Under the pieces are notes generated by a model. The model worked only from the letters and a program-made list of their open reading frames with translations, did not search any database and was not told the DNA's origin. DNA of 64,000 bases from Diphasiastrum complanatum (Eukaryota > Streptophyta > Lycopodiopsida > Lycopodiales > Lycopodiaceae). Position 1 is the stretch's first letter; each line of letters starts with the position of its first letter. Positions 1 to 13,080 of this stretch are shown here, in pieces. Location: assembly GCA_029204225.1 (NCBI GenBank), contig CM055107.1, positions 46,386,651 through 46,450,650 of the forward strand, in the 5' to 3' direction. A program made the translations under genes and the position numbers.

Positions 1-42
1 ACTAAGCGACAAATCTTTCAAATGGGATAAATACTCATCCTA

Positions 43-432
43 TCAAACTGTATCACCATCATGTAAACTTAGTTTCAAATGACTTACATGAAATACTGGG
101 TGTGCAATTGATTTTCCTTGAAAATCAAGTTCATACGCCAAAGAACCAATTCTACGTACAATCCTGAAAGGTCCACAATAACGGGTAGACATCTTATAAT
201 GCTTCCCTATACATAACGTCTTAGAATCTTTTGGAATACTAAGATATACCCAGTCATCAACTTTAAAATCTCTTGGAGATCTCTTAAGATCGGTATAGTG
301 TTTAGCTCTATCCTGAGCACTTCGGATACTATCCTCAGCCATTTGCAACATTTCTTGCATATCATGCAAAAAATCAGCAACCTTTTGGATCTTAACAGAC
401 TTCGTCTCAACATAAGAGGTCGGACCAGTGAC
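43..432 (-). pseudogene. Ty3/gypsy integrase C-terminal fragment
   Basis: The reading frame gives the tail of a plant Ty3/gypsy integrase: a helical stretch ending AQDRAKHYTDLKR, then KVDDWVYLSIPK and STRYCGPFRIVRRIGSLAYEL, closing with HPVFHVSHLKLSL. This is the GPY/F-type DNA-binding module that follows the catalytic core. The frame stays open upstream of the first start-like codon (TTG at 369) to a stop at about 433, so the true fragment is longer than an ATG-based ORF suggests. No catalytic core and no chromodomain are visible, and the fragment ends in stops at 43 and 40. It resembles the more decayed piece at 42556-42770. Confidence 0.85.
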
Positions 433-2391
433 TCAAGTACACAAAAACTGACTCATTGCCAAATACAATGTCAAATGGAATTTTGCAAACTAAGCATCAT
501 ACATGTAAAGCTTTCCATCTTCAATAGTTACGAACATAATATGAGAGGCCGCAATCACCATAATAGCGAACATGGTCATTACTAGGCCAATCCAGACCAA
601 AGGAAGAACGGAGGGAAGACAATTCCAATTTATGCCTTACTAGCAATGCTAACAACACACAAACCATAAAGTCAAGCCTCATAGCTCAGAAATCGCAAGT
701 GAGTTGACGAGCAAATGCACACATCAAAAATGAGAGAAATATACTTTGTGTGGAGGAAAAGCAGGTTTGCCAATTTGAAGCTCCCAAGTCTTGAGCTCAT
801 ATTTATCCTTCCGCTTCAGGTTGGGTTCTACTACATTGCACTCAGGGAGATTATCATACTGCTCTGCTGCATTCAAAGTCGTCGCACTGGAATGCCGAAC
901 ATGAGTGCTCAGATGTGGAACGCCCGAGATCAATGCTCAGAGGTAGGCAGGGTCAGCTTAGACAAGTAGAACTTCAGTGGAAGGCAAGGTTGTTGTCAGA
1001 TCTTAGCAATGAGTACTGATCAGTGCGCGGCCAAAAATCAAGCAGCGATGAACAAATGGGGAGGGCGCGTCAGTAGCGGTGGAGCAGGTTGCGCTGACAG
1101 GTATGCTTCAGATAGACGCCACAGATATAAAAGCTTATGGATCCCTGACTGCGATCTAGATGGGTGCAACAATCGTTGTAATTGCTTCTAGCTATTGGTA
1201 GATGTCTGGGATTACTCTCCGATGGACACAGCGCATATGTAGAATAATCCCTGCAGCTCGGTGGACTTCTGGAGGTGAGTTTGTGGGTACAAAACTGATC
1301 GCTGTGCTATGTGCTTCATGTGTCCACGGGCTGTTGTAAATAGCGCCTTGCAGGTTGCTCCAGAATCGTTGTGAACAAACTTCTGGCTGTATGCTGCAGG
1401 TGGCGATCAGCACTAAGTGTTGAGTCATCCTACTCTTCATACCTGTGATTGAAAGCAACCCTCATGCAAATCCTTCTCAACGCAACCTTACTTCCCAATC
1501 TTTCCCCACAAAAGACAACAACCATTTCACTCTTCATTCGTGAGGTCCTCAGCGAAGAGAGAGGAAGCATGAGGATCTGCTCAACTATATTGACTGTGAG
1601 GTGTAGCCATCAACGTTTGTCATAATGTCTTCACGAGAAGGGGCTGTCTAAACTCCACAGCAATCCCCCTCTCAACAGCGCATGAAGAATTGTCTGCACC
1701 AGTGAGACTCTATAATTGCGTAGATGGATTGTCAAAATTCTCTGGTACATGGTGGTCAAGATAGATGTCGCCTTGAAGGTTGAACTATGTCTGCTCTCAT
1801 CAGTGATGCTCATTATTAATCATGATAACTTTCATACGATCCAGTAGTGGAGAGGGAATCATGATCAGAACTGGATTTCCCACACAGGCTGCAAGATCGC
1901 TTGATAGAGGTGGCCCCCCCCTAGACTCAAATCAATGGAATTCCCTTAACGTTTGGCGGTAGAAACATGACAGTTTTCACAAAGCATGAGTATGACCCAT
2001 TGATCATAGGTTCAATGAAACCCTATCTCGTAACCGCGACAATTCATCACAAAGAAAAAGCCCTCTCTCTAATGAATGTGCCCTCACTCTCTCAAGTCCT
2101 TCCACAAGAATTCTCTCACGTCCACCCTCTCCTTCAAAAAATGATTCTTTCTCCCATCATCTCACTCCTATCTATAGAGTTGGCAACTCTGTGTCGATTT
2201 TATCATTAATAGCTAGGTTTTACATGCCGAGTTTTATAAATTAGTAAAAATTGCTTTAAAAATAGCCCAAAGATATAAAGTACATTTCATCATTACAATA
2301 TGGCAAAAAATTGCCATTTAATAAAACTACTTAGCAGCAGATTTTGCACATATGAGATACATCTAGCACGTTTTCTTCTAGAAAATCAGCA
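433..2391. other. No recognisable gene (about 2 kb)
   Basis: I find no retroelement motif, RNA gene or convincing coding exon here. Short ORFs exist on both strands (for example 1967-2209 plus) but their translations show no family signature and they overlap on opposite strands. This may be old decayed transposon sequence or true intergenic DNA. Confidence 0.5.
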
Positions 2392-3141
2392 TCAATGATT
2401 GTAATTGCTGAAATTTTGAAATTTTGACCAAAAAAATGCACTACAACTAGTCATGTGTGAACTAGCTCCACTATCAATCCACCATGAATCTTTGTCACCT
2501 TCATTTGATATTGGACTTGAAGAACACATCAAAAGATAATCATATTGAGATGTTGATGTAGATCCACCTCCTCTTGATTGAAGCCTATACTCCTCATTCA
2601 CCAAGATCTCTTGCAAATCCACAATACTTGGCAAAGTCTTTTGAGTAGCAAAACTTCGAACAAGATTAGCATGATCATCCAACAAGCCATTAAGTATGAA
2701 TTTAACAAGTTCTACCTCTTTAATGCTTTCATCAATACATGCTAACTCATCATTGAATGCTTTAACCCTCAAAACAAAAGCATGAGTACTCTTTTCCTTC
2801 TATTGCAAACTTTGAAAGATTTTCCTCCTAAAAGTCAACACTCTTGATGTAGACTTGGATTCATAAAGCTTCTTCAAAGCCTCCAAAGATGTTGTGCACT
2901 TACCAACTTTCTTGAGAAGTTCATTGGTAACATTCATCTTAATCATGCGTAGAGCTTTATTTGCTCTCTTGTCATACCTCACTTGATCTTGAAGTTCTTG
3001 AGGCATCTCCTACACACCTGCAACAATCTCCATCAACTCATTCATCTCCAATAAGGACTCCATCCTCACCTTCCAAGTAGAATAGTTGATTGAGGAAAGC
3101 CTATCATTGCTCTCCAACATAAAACCTCCACTTGTAGCCAT
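2392..3141 (-). pseudogene. Ty1/copia gag-protease fragment
   Basis: One frame runs from an ATG at 3141 (MATSGG) through a UBN2-type gag: NDRLSSINYSTWKVRMESLLEM near the start, then FNDELACIDESIKEVELVKF and LVNEEYRLQ. It is broken by in-frame TAG codons at about 3007 and 2800. The gag jumps directly to DSWWIDSGASSHMT, the copia protease active site, so the CCHC knuckle region has been lost. After HMT the sequence no longer matches the related copy at 20.6-21.5 kb, so the element is truncated near 2455. Same family as 20358-22142. Confidence 0.88.
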
Positions 3142-3259
3142 GTTGAAGTGACCTGATCTTCTCTTTCAACCTGTTCCAATGCATAAAACACTCTCTTGAA
3201 TGTCAACAAATGAACTCAAGAAGAAATTACAAAGATATGGAACCTCTCAAATTTCTTCT

Positions 3260-3272
3260 AGCACTTCTAACT
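3260..3272 (-). promoter_or_regulatory. Degenerate copia primer-binding site
   Basis: This lies between the LTR end and the gag ATG at 3141. It aligns with the better preserved TGGTATAAGTGCT of the sister element at 22264-22276, which approximates the plant initiator Met-tRNA site TGGTATCAGAGC. The assignment depends on that alignment. Confidence 0.45.
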
Positions 3273-3992
3273 AGAAAATCAACACATAGAATAGAGAAAT
3301 CTTGATCAACCTATGACCTATCCTCAATCTAATGATTCTTGCCACTTCCTAAGATCAAAACACACTCAAATGAAGTTTAACAACCTCACAAACTAGAGAT
3401 CCAATCAAAATTAGGGTTTTGACAAAATCACAAAAAATTGAATATCTCAAATTCTACATACAATTTCTAGAAACTTGATCAAACATGAGCCAAAACATAA
3501 AATATGGTTGCTCTCCATACAATTACATTACCCTACTGTATTTCACATGTGTGAAACCGAAAATAGCAATTAATTATCATTCTACACATAGAATTGCAAG
3601 ATAACATCATAAGAGTGCACCAATGAGTAGTAGAACCCAAAGAGAACCATGTATAATGATGAAATGAGAGACAGAAGACAGAAGATGTGTCTCTCCATGA
3701 GTTAAATCCTTTCATAGAGTGTCCAAACCCTATTTGGCCACTTGGCTTTCCCTCAAAAATGTAAACCCTACTATTTTTGGGTCTAGATTCAATGTACCCA
3801 GTATTCAAATTTGAATCTCTCTCAAACTCGACTACCAACTTTACACACTTTCATAAAGTGTTTATTGAATGTATTTTAAACTAATATAACTTCAAAAAGT
3901 TTATCTCTAAGTCTAAAATGAGTTTTGGCCTCATATTGACAATTTACCAAAATATGACTAAACTAGACTAAACTAGTTGAAATATCTCACAC
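3273..3992 (-). repeat. Copia LTR, family A
   Basis: Read on the minus strand this begins TGTGAGATATTTCAACTAG and is colinear with the 3' LTR at 45525-46090: shared blocks include TACATTGAATCTAGACCC, AAGTGGCCAAATAGGGTTTG and ATACATGGTTCTCTTGGG-like text. It is followed in the correct order by a primer-binding site and gag, so it acts as a 5' LTR. Oddly, the eight bases before it (GGAGGGAG) match the polypurine tract that precedes the LTR at 45525, as if it were also a 3' LTR. The inner boundary is approximate. Confidence 0.75.
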
Positions 3993-4408
3993 TCCCTCCA
4001 TCTTGATCATCTATGACTGATCCGACAGCGGCCATCTATTGCAAGAGATTTTTACACTGGTTAATGTGATTCTAAAGAGAATCACTATTCGACATCTTGA
4101 GTGTGAAGAATTTTCTTTGTAGATGTAGCTATGTACCTATGTCTTTCACATCATATCGAAGTTTTGGCTTCAAGTATGTGGCCAATTTGAGTATTTGATA
4201 GATTGAGAATTATGAGTGCTAAAGCTTTACCATCCATCAATTTCCACTTTGAGTCGACTTCATCGTCTTCAGGCTTTACTTCGATACCTGTAACAACATC
4301 CCACAACTTGTTGCCAATTAGCATGGTCTTCATCTTAAATTTCCACAAATGATAATTGGATCCATTCAGCTTGTCTGCAATAAGACCGTCCTTACTTTGA
4401 GAATCCAT
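3993..4408 (-). pseudogene. Ty1/copia gag N-terminus, family B
   Basis: From ATG 4408 the product begins MDSQSKDGLIADKLNGSNYH, then LWKFKMKTMLIGNKLWDVVTG and DGKALALIILNLSNTQIGHI, which is the N-terminal domain of a copia gag. The open frame ends at 4151. Beyond it, shifted and stopped sequence still matches the paralogue at 58044-58465 (through VIDDQD) until it meets LTR family A at 3992. The frame upstream of 4408 is leader, since the paralogue also starts at MDSQSK. Confidence 0.85.
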
Positions 4409-4619
4409 CTGGAACTTTAGTCTGTTGATTGTATCGATGACGTTAAGAAAGAGATATCGTGCTAAGCTAGAATTGAAAATTAATTCTCTGATACTAAAAC
4501 TAATGCTATGAATTGAAGAGTATGATATCAATTTGATATCGCGAAAGATATCAAGTATTAGAGTTATGATATAACAGATCGCTCTAATATCATAAAGGTA
4601 ACAGCAAATTAAAGAATTT

Positions 4620-4631
4620 GCTCTAATACCA
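4620..4631 (-). promoter_or_regulatory. Primer-binding site (initiator Met-tRNA type)
   Basis: The minus strand reads TGGTATTAGAGC directly after an LTR end ...TTTTCAACA. One base differs from the standard TGGTATCAGAGC. A second near copy (TGATATTAGAGC) lies about 40 bases further into the leader. Confidence 0.75.
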
Positions 4632-5821
<1,190 letters not shown>

Positions 5822-6600
5822 TATTCGTGAACTACTTGAGTTCTTTAACCGTGATTGGACTTTAGTTGTTTAGGACTTATGTCTAGAATACATTAGTTCC
5901 AAGATAAGATTAACTTTCTGTCTGTTCATACATGTCTGCGTCGAACGTAACACAAGTCTTTGCTAACAACTTAATCAGCCAAAGTGTAATTCGTTCTAGC
6001 TACTCTGATAACATTTCACTTATAAAATGCTTTTCATTTGGTTTGATAGAGGAAGATTGTGGTTTGGAGATTATTATCATCACACACCCACAACAAAATA
6101 ATATTGGTTGCTTATGAAATGTCTATTGACAACCAGATTAACACTCGACTCCATTTCATTCGAGATAAGTCAGGACTATACCAATTGAACAGCTTCTAAG
6201 TGCTATCTCCTTGGGGAATGACATAAATAGTACACAAATATAGCAATTCTATGTTGGTATATTACAACATATGCCAATTTTTACCGCCGTTCCTAGGAAT
6301 AGCCAAATGAAGTTGATACAAACTGACAACTCCATCTCTATCCCTAGTGTATGTCAGATAGCGTTGCTCGACTAGAAAGATATCGAAAACTTCGAAACGA
6401 CTTTTTTCAAAAGCCTTAAGGAATCTTTGCAAAGAGGAGATTCGCCCTTCTAGAATCTTAACGAAACTTTCTTTGATAATCCTCACAATCCTGAACATTT
6501 ACTTGAAAATCTTCATTTTGAAGCTTTTGTTGTAGCTGAACCAGGTTCTAAAGTTGTAAATCCAGTTCCAGATCCTGAACCTAACCTGATCCGGATATGA
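5822..6600. other. No recognisable feature
   Basis: AT-rich sequence between a copia LTR and the start of recognisable gypsy gag. It may include the leader of the gypsy element, but I see no LTR end or primer-binding site. Confidence 0.4.
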
Positions 6601-7198
6601 AAGGCCCTGGTCTCCATACTTTCACTTCAATCTCGAAGATCAAATACGATTATTTTAAAGGAACATCTTCAGATGATGCTAACAATTATGTTTCGTAGTT
6701 CGAATTGATTGCTTACTTGAAACTGATGTTGACAAGCTGCAAATCATCCCTGGTCTTTTGAAAAAGCAAGCGCGCATATGGTACAACCAAGTTGAACCAA
6801 GACATGTAGCTACCTGGTTACTCCTAAAAGATGCGTTTCTGAACCAGTTCAGAGAATTTGGTTATTCATACAAAGTCCTTGGACGACTCAACAATGTAAA
6901 GAAGAAGAGAAAAGAATCTCTTCGAAGGTATACACGAAAAACAAAAAATTTGATTGGAAAACTAATTGGTGTGTACGCTGCCGCGATGCAGGTCGAGTGG
7001 TTTTTGATAGGCTTACCACCAAAAATTGATCGATACTGCAGACAAGGAGATATGACTTCTTAATCAGCAATAATAGCAAGCGTTGAGAACTTTGAGACTT
7101 CCAAGTTAGCACGCAAAAGACATTCTACTAGATGTACTCGAAAGTCTAAGCATGACTCCAGTGGTAGTGAAGATGAATCTAAATCTGAATCCAATTAA
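6601..7198 (+). pseudogene. Ty3/gypsy gag (capsid region), element I
   Basis: Translation gives a Retrotrans_gag-type domain: KYDYFKGTSSDDANNYVS before 6758, then KKQARIWYNQVEPRHVATW, AFLNQFREFGY and KRKESLRRYTRKTKNLIGKL. The W..L..AFL..F pattern and the ESL..Y motif are typical. Stops interrupt it at about 6700, 7063 and 7196. It is followed by an acidic Ser-rich stretch (DSSGSEDESKSES). It is the first of a colinear series gag, zinc knuckles, protease, RT on the plus strand to 10761. Confidence 0.82.
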
Positions 7199-8221
7199 AA
7201 TTCTTTTAGTTCTGATTCTGGTTCCAGTGATTCATCAGACACAGAAACTGATGATATAGATCGAAGAAAAAAACGAAGTCCAAACGAAAAGAAGATAGAA
7301 AAACTATTGAGGATGAGTCTACAACATCTAAAGCTGAAAAGCTTCGGAAAAGTAATATGGTTGATCTTAATAAAAAGTTCAACAATCTGAAAGTGCAAAT
7401 TTCAGAAGTTGCAGACAAGAGACCGAAATCTTTTTCCTTGAATTCAGGAGTATGGTGTATGAAGTGCGGTACATTTGGACATTCTAAATAAGACTGTTAA
7501 TCTATGAATGTAAAGTATGTTGATTATCATTCTCAGGAAGTGCTCTTTATATTTCAAGATGATGCAACTACCAATTATGTTCAAGGTACTACATCACCAT
7601 TTCAACAAGGCAAACCAAAGTTTGCACCAAAGAGACACAATCCTCCAAAATTTGTTGGTCCTACCAGTTCGAATAAACATGTTTCAAGAAATTGCTATAA
7701 CTGTGATGAACCAAGACATTTTCATCTAATTTTTTGCAACCACAAAAGTTGATCAGATATATACCTTTATGCTTGAACTGCAAAGAACCTGGCCACAAGT
7801 ATCCAGATTGTCCACAACCAAAGAAGCCATGACTAAAGTACCAGTATGTAGCTACACCTACTGCTGTTGCTGACACAAAATTAAAATCTTCGGCTGATGT
7901 TGTTGTGCAGAAGGTTGATGTCATCGAAGCCAAACAGTCCAAGACAGTTGACCAATCTTGGCTAAATGATGTTGAGAAGCTATTCAAAGTGACTACGAGA
8001 AGCAAAAGCTCTTCGAAACTTGAAGCTAAAGTATCTTCAAAGAAGCGGAGAAATTTTTCGAAGAAGAAATCTTAGAACAAGTCAATAACAAAGGAAGATC
8101 TCAAAGCTAATCCTGATTACGATCGTGATGCAGCCAAGTTATTCTCAAAGGATATTTCTGTAAAACCAAAAAAATTATCATTCCGAATTACAGACAGCCT
8201 CTACAAAGAAGAAAATCACCT
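7199..8221 (+). pseudogene. Gypsy nucleocapsid region with three CCHC knuckles, element I
   Basis: Three zinc-knuckle motifs occur in order but in different frames: CMKCGTFGHSK-stop-DC near 7460, CYNCDEPRHFHLIFC near 7693 (spacing disturbed and the Gly before His replaced by Arg), and CLNCKEPGHKYPDC near 7772, which is intact (CX2CX4HX4C). Between and after them is basic, Ser/Lys-rich linker. Several frameshifts and stops show that it is not translated as one protein. Three knuckles would bind the genomic RNA in an active element. Confidence 0.75.
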
Positions 8222-8800
8222 TTGAGGAAGGCCCGGGATGTGGAAATTACGAAGACAAAACTTTTGGAAGCCATCATTGATAAACCTATTTTGAAAGCAA
8301 AGATGAAAGACTATGATATTGTAACTGATATTGGTTCTCTTCGTCCCAATATAACTTTTGAGCAATTGTTGGCAAAAAATAACTATTATCGTAAGCGGTT
8401 AAAAGGTGTCTCTCCTCCTAAGAAGAAATAAATTTCTTTGCCAGATGTTGGCATATTATCTATTGATCTAGGAGACCTTGGCGCACCAGAAATTGATGTT
8501 ACAATTGTCGGATGATTAATCGAAAAGGTGTCAATTGACTCAGGTTCAAGTGTCAACATAATAACTGAAGACACTGCTCATGCCTTAGGTTTGACTAATA
8601 TTCAACCAACCCAAAGAAATATCAAGTTGGTTGATTTGATACGAAGAAAACCTGTTGGTGAATTAAAAAATATAACAATATATATACAAGCCAAGCCTTT
8701 TACAATGAACTTTATTGTTATCAAACCACTTGGTTTGTCTTCTTACTCAGTTTTAATTAGACGACCTTGGCTTTATCAAGCTAACGCAAGTGTGTACTAG
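8222..8800 (+). pseudogene. Gypsy aspartic protease, element I
   Basis: The domain contains VSIDSGSSVNIITEDTAHAL, with the catalytic DSG at about 8537, followed by NITIYIQAKPFTMNFIVIKP and YSVLIRRPWL, the conserved hydrophobic-hydrophobic-G-like block of retroviral-type proteases. Preceding linker residues (8222-8431) are in a frame that stops at 8431. The catalytic residues themselves are preserved, but the polyprotein frame around them is not. Confidence 0.82.
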
Positions 8801-9191
8801 AAGTCCAGAGAATTAAGGTTTCAAACTGGTGAAACAAATAATCATGAAAAGTTAGAAGAACATATTATCACCTGGAGTCGTGACAAATATGAAGGCGAAA
8901 CTCCTATGTCCGGACACCAGTTTTACTTCAGAACATTCTTATGACCTTAAAATATTCTCTAATGCATTAGACATTGAAGTAAATTATTTTGAATGCTATG
9001 AGAATAATGATTTATTGGATGAAGAAGAATAATTCTTCGATGTTTGCAATGCAGATGCTGATGTAAGTGAATCAGAAGTTGCAGACCAAAATTTTGAAAA
9101 TTCGGATGTAGATGATGAAGCAGATGACAAATTTGACGAATCTGAACAAGAATTTGGAAATAAAGACCAGACGGACAACAAGAATAAATCC
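8801..9191 (+). pseudogene. Gypsy protease-RT acidic linker
   Basis: Plus-strand sequence between protease and RT encodes Glu/Asp-rich stretches (for example DVSESEVADQNFENSD) in shifted frames with stops. It matches the variable linker expected here and has no motif of its own. Confidence 0.5.
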
Positions 9192-10390
9192 GTGGAATCA
9201 GCCATATGCAAAATTCATGGCCATATCCATGCCAACATGACGGAAGGTATAACTCTGCTAGATTCTATAGAGCTAATTGAACTTGCACCTGGAAAATTTG
9301 TGCATGTTTCTAAGTCCCTTGGAGAGACAGAATTAGCAGAGTTTACTGAGCTATTGAAAGAGTACCAAGATGTATTTGCATTGTCGCTTGAAGACTTGAA
9401 AGGAATTCATGCTGAATTTGGCGAGCACCGCATTGATCTTAAAGAAGATGTTGTTCTTGTCCGACAGAGAGAGTATCGTCTCAATCCAAAGTATTGTCTT
9501 ATGGTGAAAGATGAACTCAACAAGCACCTTAAGACAAGTATTATTTATCCCATCTCAAGTAGTGAATGGGTATCTCCCATTTTTGTAGTCCCAAAGAAGA
9601 AGACTGGCAATATTCAAATTTGCCAGGATTTCAGGAAGCTAAATGCTACTACAAAGAAAGATCACCACCCATTACCCTTCATGAATTCTATTCTAGACCA
9701 AGTGGCTGGACAAGAACGTTACAGTTTCTGTGATGGCTTCTCTGGCTATAATCAAGTTGGAGTAAGGAAGGAGGATCAACCGAAGACCACATCTACTATG
9801 GATTGGGGCACCTATGCCTACAATAAAATGCCTTTTGGTCTTTGCAATGCACCAGCTACTTTCCAAAGAATTATGATGTTAATTTTCACTGCTTTTCTTA
9901 GAACATTTCTCGAAATTTTCATTGATGATTTCTGTGTTTATAGTAATATCAAGTCCCATATACAGAAACTGAAACCTACATTGTAGAGGTGTCGATACAC
10001 TTGTTTGTCACTTCACCCCAAAAAATGTTTTTTCGGTATGAGAGAAGGTATACTTCTGGGCCATAGAATATCCAGCAGAGAGATTGAAGTTAACAAAGAT
10101 AAAGTCGAAGTCATAAAGAATCTGTTGATACCAACGAATCTATGTGAACTAAGAGGTTTCTTAGGACATGTTGGTTATTATCGAAGGTTTATCCAGAATC
10201 ATACCTATATTGCTACAGCCGTTACAAAGTTACTCAAGAAACAAGTCGCTTATATTTGGACGGTTGAACAACAGAAAGCATTCGAAGAACTTAAGCACAA
10301 ACTGATTAACGCTCCAATTCTGAAACTACCCAACTGGACGAAACTATTTTACAGTTATGTTAATGTGTCCGGTATGCATCCAATTTTGCA
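9192..10390 (+). pseudogene. Gypsy reverse transcriptase and start of RNase H, element I
   Basis: A nearly continuous RT: SEWVSPIFVVPKKKTGNIQI, DFRKLNATTKKDHHPLPFM, YSFCDGFSGYNQVGV (first catalytic Asp), MPFGLCNAPATFQRIM and FIDDFCVYS (catalytic DD at 9924-9929). It then continues through HPKKCFFGM and GFLGHVGYYRRFI into the RT-RNase H connection. One in-frame TAG at 9984-9986 is the only break. RNase H starts (FYSYVNVSGMHPILQ) but its first catalytic Asp is not conserved and the domain stops abruptly near 10390. The wording resembles non-chromodomain plant gypsy lineages (Athila/Tat), an inference from motif similarity only. Confidence 0.9.
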
Positions 10391-10761
10391 GATTGAATTC
10401 GAGGTGCCAACTTTTCGTATACAAGCACAACGGACAGAAGCAGGCTGTATGAATGAAAGATTGCTGACTATTGAGGAACTATCTGCATCTCGAAATAATT
10501 CGAAGATGCTACAGAGAAAATCAGGAGCGAAAGAAAAAGCATGATAAATATATCAAGACCGTTGATCTTAAGACGAACGATTATGCTTTGTTTTACGATA
10601 GTCGACATCAGAAATTTCCTCGAAAACTACATATGAGATGGATGGGACCGTATAGGCTCATTGAAGTTTTTGAAAATGGTTCTGTCCAACTTCAGTCACT
10701 GGAAGGTGAATTATTGTCAACACACATTAACGGTTCCAGACTGAAGAAATATTATCTCTGA
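10391..10761 (+). pseudogene. Gypsy integrase C-terminal domain fused after deletion, element I
   Basis: The frame passes from RNase H straight into FEVPTFRIQAQRT, a segment normally found after the integrase catalytic core. After a frameshift near 10540 it gives KHDKYIKTVDLKTNDYALFY, HMRWMGPYRLIEVFENGSVQ and NGSRLKKYYL-stop, the GPY-type integrase end. Most of RNase H and the whole HHCC and DDE core are missing, so the deletion probably exceeds 1.5 kb by comparison with complete family members. The natural stop at 10761 appears preserved. Confidence 0.85.
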
Positions 10762-11766
10762 CGAAGGATTTCGAGGGGAGAGTCTTTCAGGTATCACTTA
10801 AAAATTTTACCTCGAATTTTTCTTTTTCTTCTTCCCGAATTTTCTTGTTCTTTTATTTTTATTATTTAATTGTTATTTATTATTTTATTGATTATTTATT
10901 TTTTGGGATTTGGTAAATCCTTTTTATTACTTGTAAATGTACACATGTTCCCATATGTCATTTATATTGTTTTACATTTATGATTACATAGAAGACTGTG
11001 TAAGCGTGATATTTTAAATTTTAAAGGATCTTAATTTAATTAAGACTATTTTTTAGTCGTCTTAAAGTCGGTAAGATACCACTTTTAATTCATGAATTTG
11101 ACAAGCATTAGAGGAGTTCTAAATCCAAAAAAGACCCTTTGTAAAGATTCTTTTAATATTTTTTCTCAATGTTTTCTTACACATGGACCAATCAAAACAC
11201 TCAAATTTGAAATCTACGTAACGTAAATTTTTGAGTCCACATTTTGATTCCACACTAAAAATGGCATAACTTTTTAGTGGTAAGTCCGAATTTAGCGGAG
11301 TTTTGTGCATTGAAAAGCGCTTGACAAGGGCTTTCCAATGATATGTTACATGATATATTTTAAGCTATGATTAAAAAGTTATGGCAAGTCAAAAGTATTA
11401 GTGTTATAATATTTTAATAATATAAACTACATTTTGCACGAATTCTTAAAGGGTCTTTTTGGAGCTCAAAACTCCTCTAATGTGTCAAATCAAGTTGCCA
11501 CGTAATCATCGTCTCCATTGTGACATTGTTAAATACTGCAATCCGAACGGTTTTGGAAGTGTAGTCCTTGCCATTTAAATATTGAATTACAATGGCGTGT
11601 CAATTATTTGATGCTACCAGCCAAAAAAGAAGAATTTCCTCTGGTTATAGGACCTGCTTAGCATCGAGCAAAAGGGTTATTTATGTTGGGCCATCATCCA
11701 GGGAAAATTCAAAGTTCCGCCATTTGGGTCAGTGGAGTTGTATATAGGGTCAACATTTATGTATGA
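10762..11766 (+). other. Gypsy 3' non-coding region, otherwise unrecognised
   Basis: After the integrase stop comes GGATTTCGAGGGGAGAGTC, a purine-rich tract that could be a polypurine tract, then a T-rich stretch (10810-10920). A 3' LTR may begin here, but with no 5' partner I cannot mark it. Nothing else is recognised to 11766. Confidence 0.4.
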
Positions 11767-11964
11767 GCCAAACCGGCTAACTTTGACATGCAGACCTCTT
11801 GGGAAGCTAAGGATGGAAAAGCACTTGCCACTGTATCTCTAAATCTTAAAGATTCACAAATAGCTCATTTAGCAAATTGTTTTAGCTCTAAAGAAACATG
11901 GGACATTCTTTCTACTTTATATGATTTCTTCTTCAATAATCTTTCACACGTGGCTGATTTCTAA
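11767..11964 (+). pseudogene. Copia gag fragment, family C
   Basis: Translation reads AKPANFDMQTSWEAKDGKA, ATVSLNLKDSQIAHLANC and SSKETWDILSTLYDF. This matches the middle of the gag at 23179-23442 and 27890-28264 residue for residue over long runs. It starts and ends abruptly (TAA at 11962) and abuts a minus-strand LTR leader, so it is a transplanted scrap. Confidence 0.85.
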
Positions 11965-12020
11965 GAATTCTTTCTATTTTGCTTCAGATAAAGAGGAGCA
12001 AGATTGATCGCTGAGATGTA

Positions 12021-12032
12021 GCTCTGATACCA
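12021..12032 (-). promoter_or_regulatory. Primer-binding site TGGTATCAGAGC
   Basis: A perfect minus-strand match to the plant initiator Met-tRNA complement, directly after an LTR end ...AATACATCA at 12033. Confidence 0.85.
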
Positions 12033-12260
12033 TGATGTATTTCAGAGAATTCATGTAGCAGCGGACATAAGAGAGAGACAGGATAGCGGAGAGAGAGAGC
12101 AAGAGAGATGTGATTAATGAGAGAAGAGCGAAATGCCCATACATGACAATATATATAGAGAGAGAGAGAGGTGGTCTAACTGTCATGTGACGTTTGGGTT
12201 CCCTCTCACTTTAACTACTTATTTAGTCATGTGTGAATGCGCACATTATTGTTCATAACA
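12033..12260 (-). repeat. Short copia LTR (228 bp) with TATA box
   Basis: The minus strand starts TGTTATGAAC at 12260 and ends ACATCA at 12033, next to the primer-binding site. CTATATATATTG near 12150-12162 (minus strand) is a good TATA box. The internal region is almost completely missing: after about 60 bases of leader the sequence turns into the plus-strand gag scrap at 11767-11964. Confidence 0.65.
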
Positions 12261-12265
12261 CCCAA

Positions 12266-13080
<815 letters not shown>

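Noticed and set aside
715-1191. Overlapping ORFs on both strands near the left end
   Set aside because: No domain, start context or repeat supports them; both strands are open by chance.
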